From Styela clava (taxonomy: Eukaryota > Chordata > Ascidiacea > Stolidobranchia > Styelidae), in NCBI RefSeq assembly GCF_964204865.1, contig NC_135256.1:19993703-20057702 (forward strand): a stretch of 64,000 nucleotides of DNA, in the 5' to 3' direction. The notes below the pieces were generated by a model. It made no database searches. It saw only the letters and a program-made list of their open reading frames with translations, and had not been told where the DNA came from. The translations under genes were made by a program, and so were the position numbers. Below, one piece after another: positions 63,956-64,000 of this stretch (positions within the stretch are counted from its first letter, which is position 1; each line of letters begins with the position of its first letter).

Positions 63956-64000
63956 CCCACTGGTCAGTTACAGGTTTTTCAAACATTAAGTATATGCATC

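Overview
This is a window of an AT-rich animal nuclear genome. Coding sequence is split into short exons (about 30-300 bp) joined by GT-AG introns, and exon phases agree across every junction I reconstructed. Introns and spacers are full of small, mostly non-autonomous DNA transposons (hAT, Tc1/mariner). A metazoan GH9 (cellulase-family) gene beside genes for SRCR and CUB membrane proteins suggests an invertebrate, perhaps an ascidian. No marker in the window proves that.

Layout. 1-6450: gene-poor, dominated by a 3.5 kb hAT element (1277-4814) with an exact 8-bp target duplication and a second hAT nested in it. 6451-13962 (-): a nine-exon gene for an unrecognised 406-aa, mostly disordered protein; its first intron is almost filled by two transposons. 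15813-30687 (-): a 23-exon gene for a 1086-aa secreted or membrane-tethered protein with a Pro/Gly/Trp repeat stalk and two tandem GH9 domains. Both domains lack the catalytic acid Glu, and the first also lacks the catalytic base Asp, so this looks like a double pseudoenzyme. 33083-49075 (+): a tandem segmental duplication. Each copy carries a decayed SRCR exon followed by a six-exon gene for a type II membrane protein with one SRCR domain. The first gene (36949-41451) is intact. The second (45003-48517) has identical exon lengths but an in-frame TGA just before the SRCR domain. 51361-55503 (-): a four-exon gene for a type I membrane protein with CUB-like ectodomains and a 171-residue cytoplasmic tail. 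55504-63474: about 8 kb without a convincing gene, with a local duplication split by a 110-bp MITE. 63475-63579 (-): the last exon of a gene that continues past the right edge.

How the pieces may relate. The GH9 pseudoenzyme, the SRCR proteins and the CUB receptor are all predicted to be extracellular or at the cell surface. Carbohydrate binding and recognition is a reasonable theme for the cluster, but it is inference. The two SRCR units are a natural dating system: four transposons and one composite insertion are present in only one copy, with an empty site or shorter sequence in the other, so they arrived after the duplication or were lost from one copy.

All exon boundaries come from reading splice sites and frame by eye. 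UTRs, promoters and transcription starts are not resolved.
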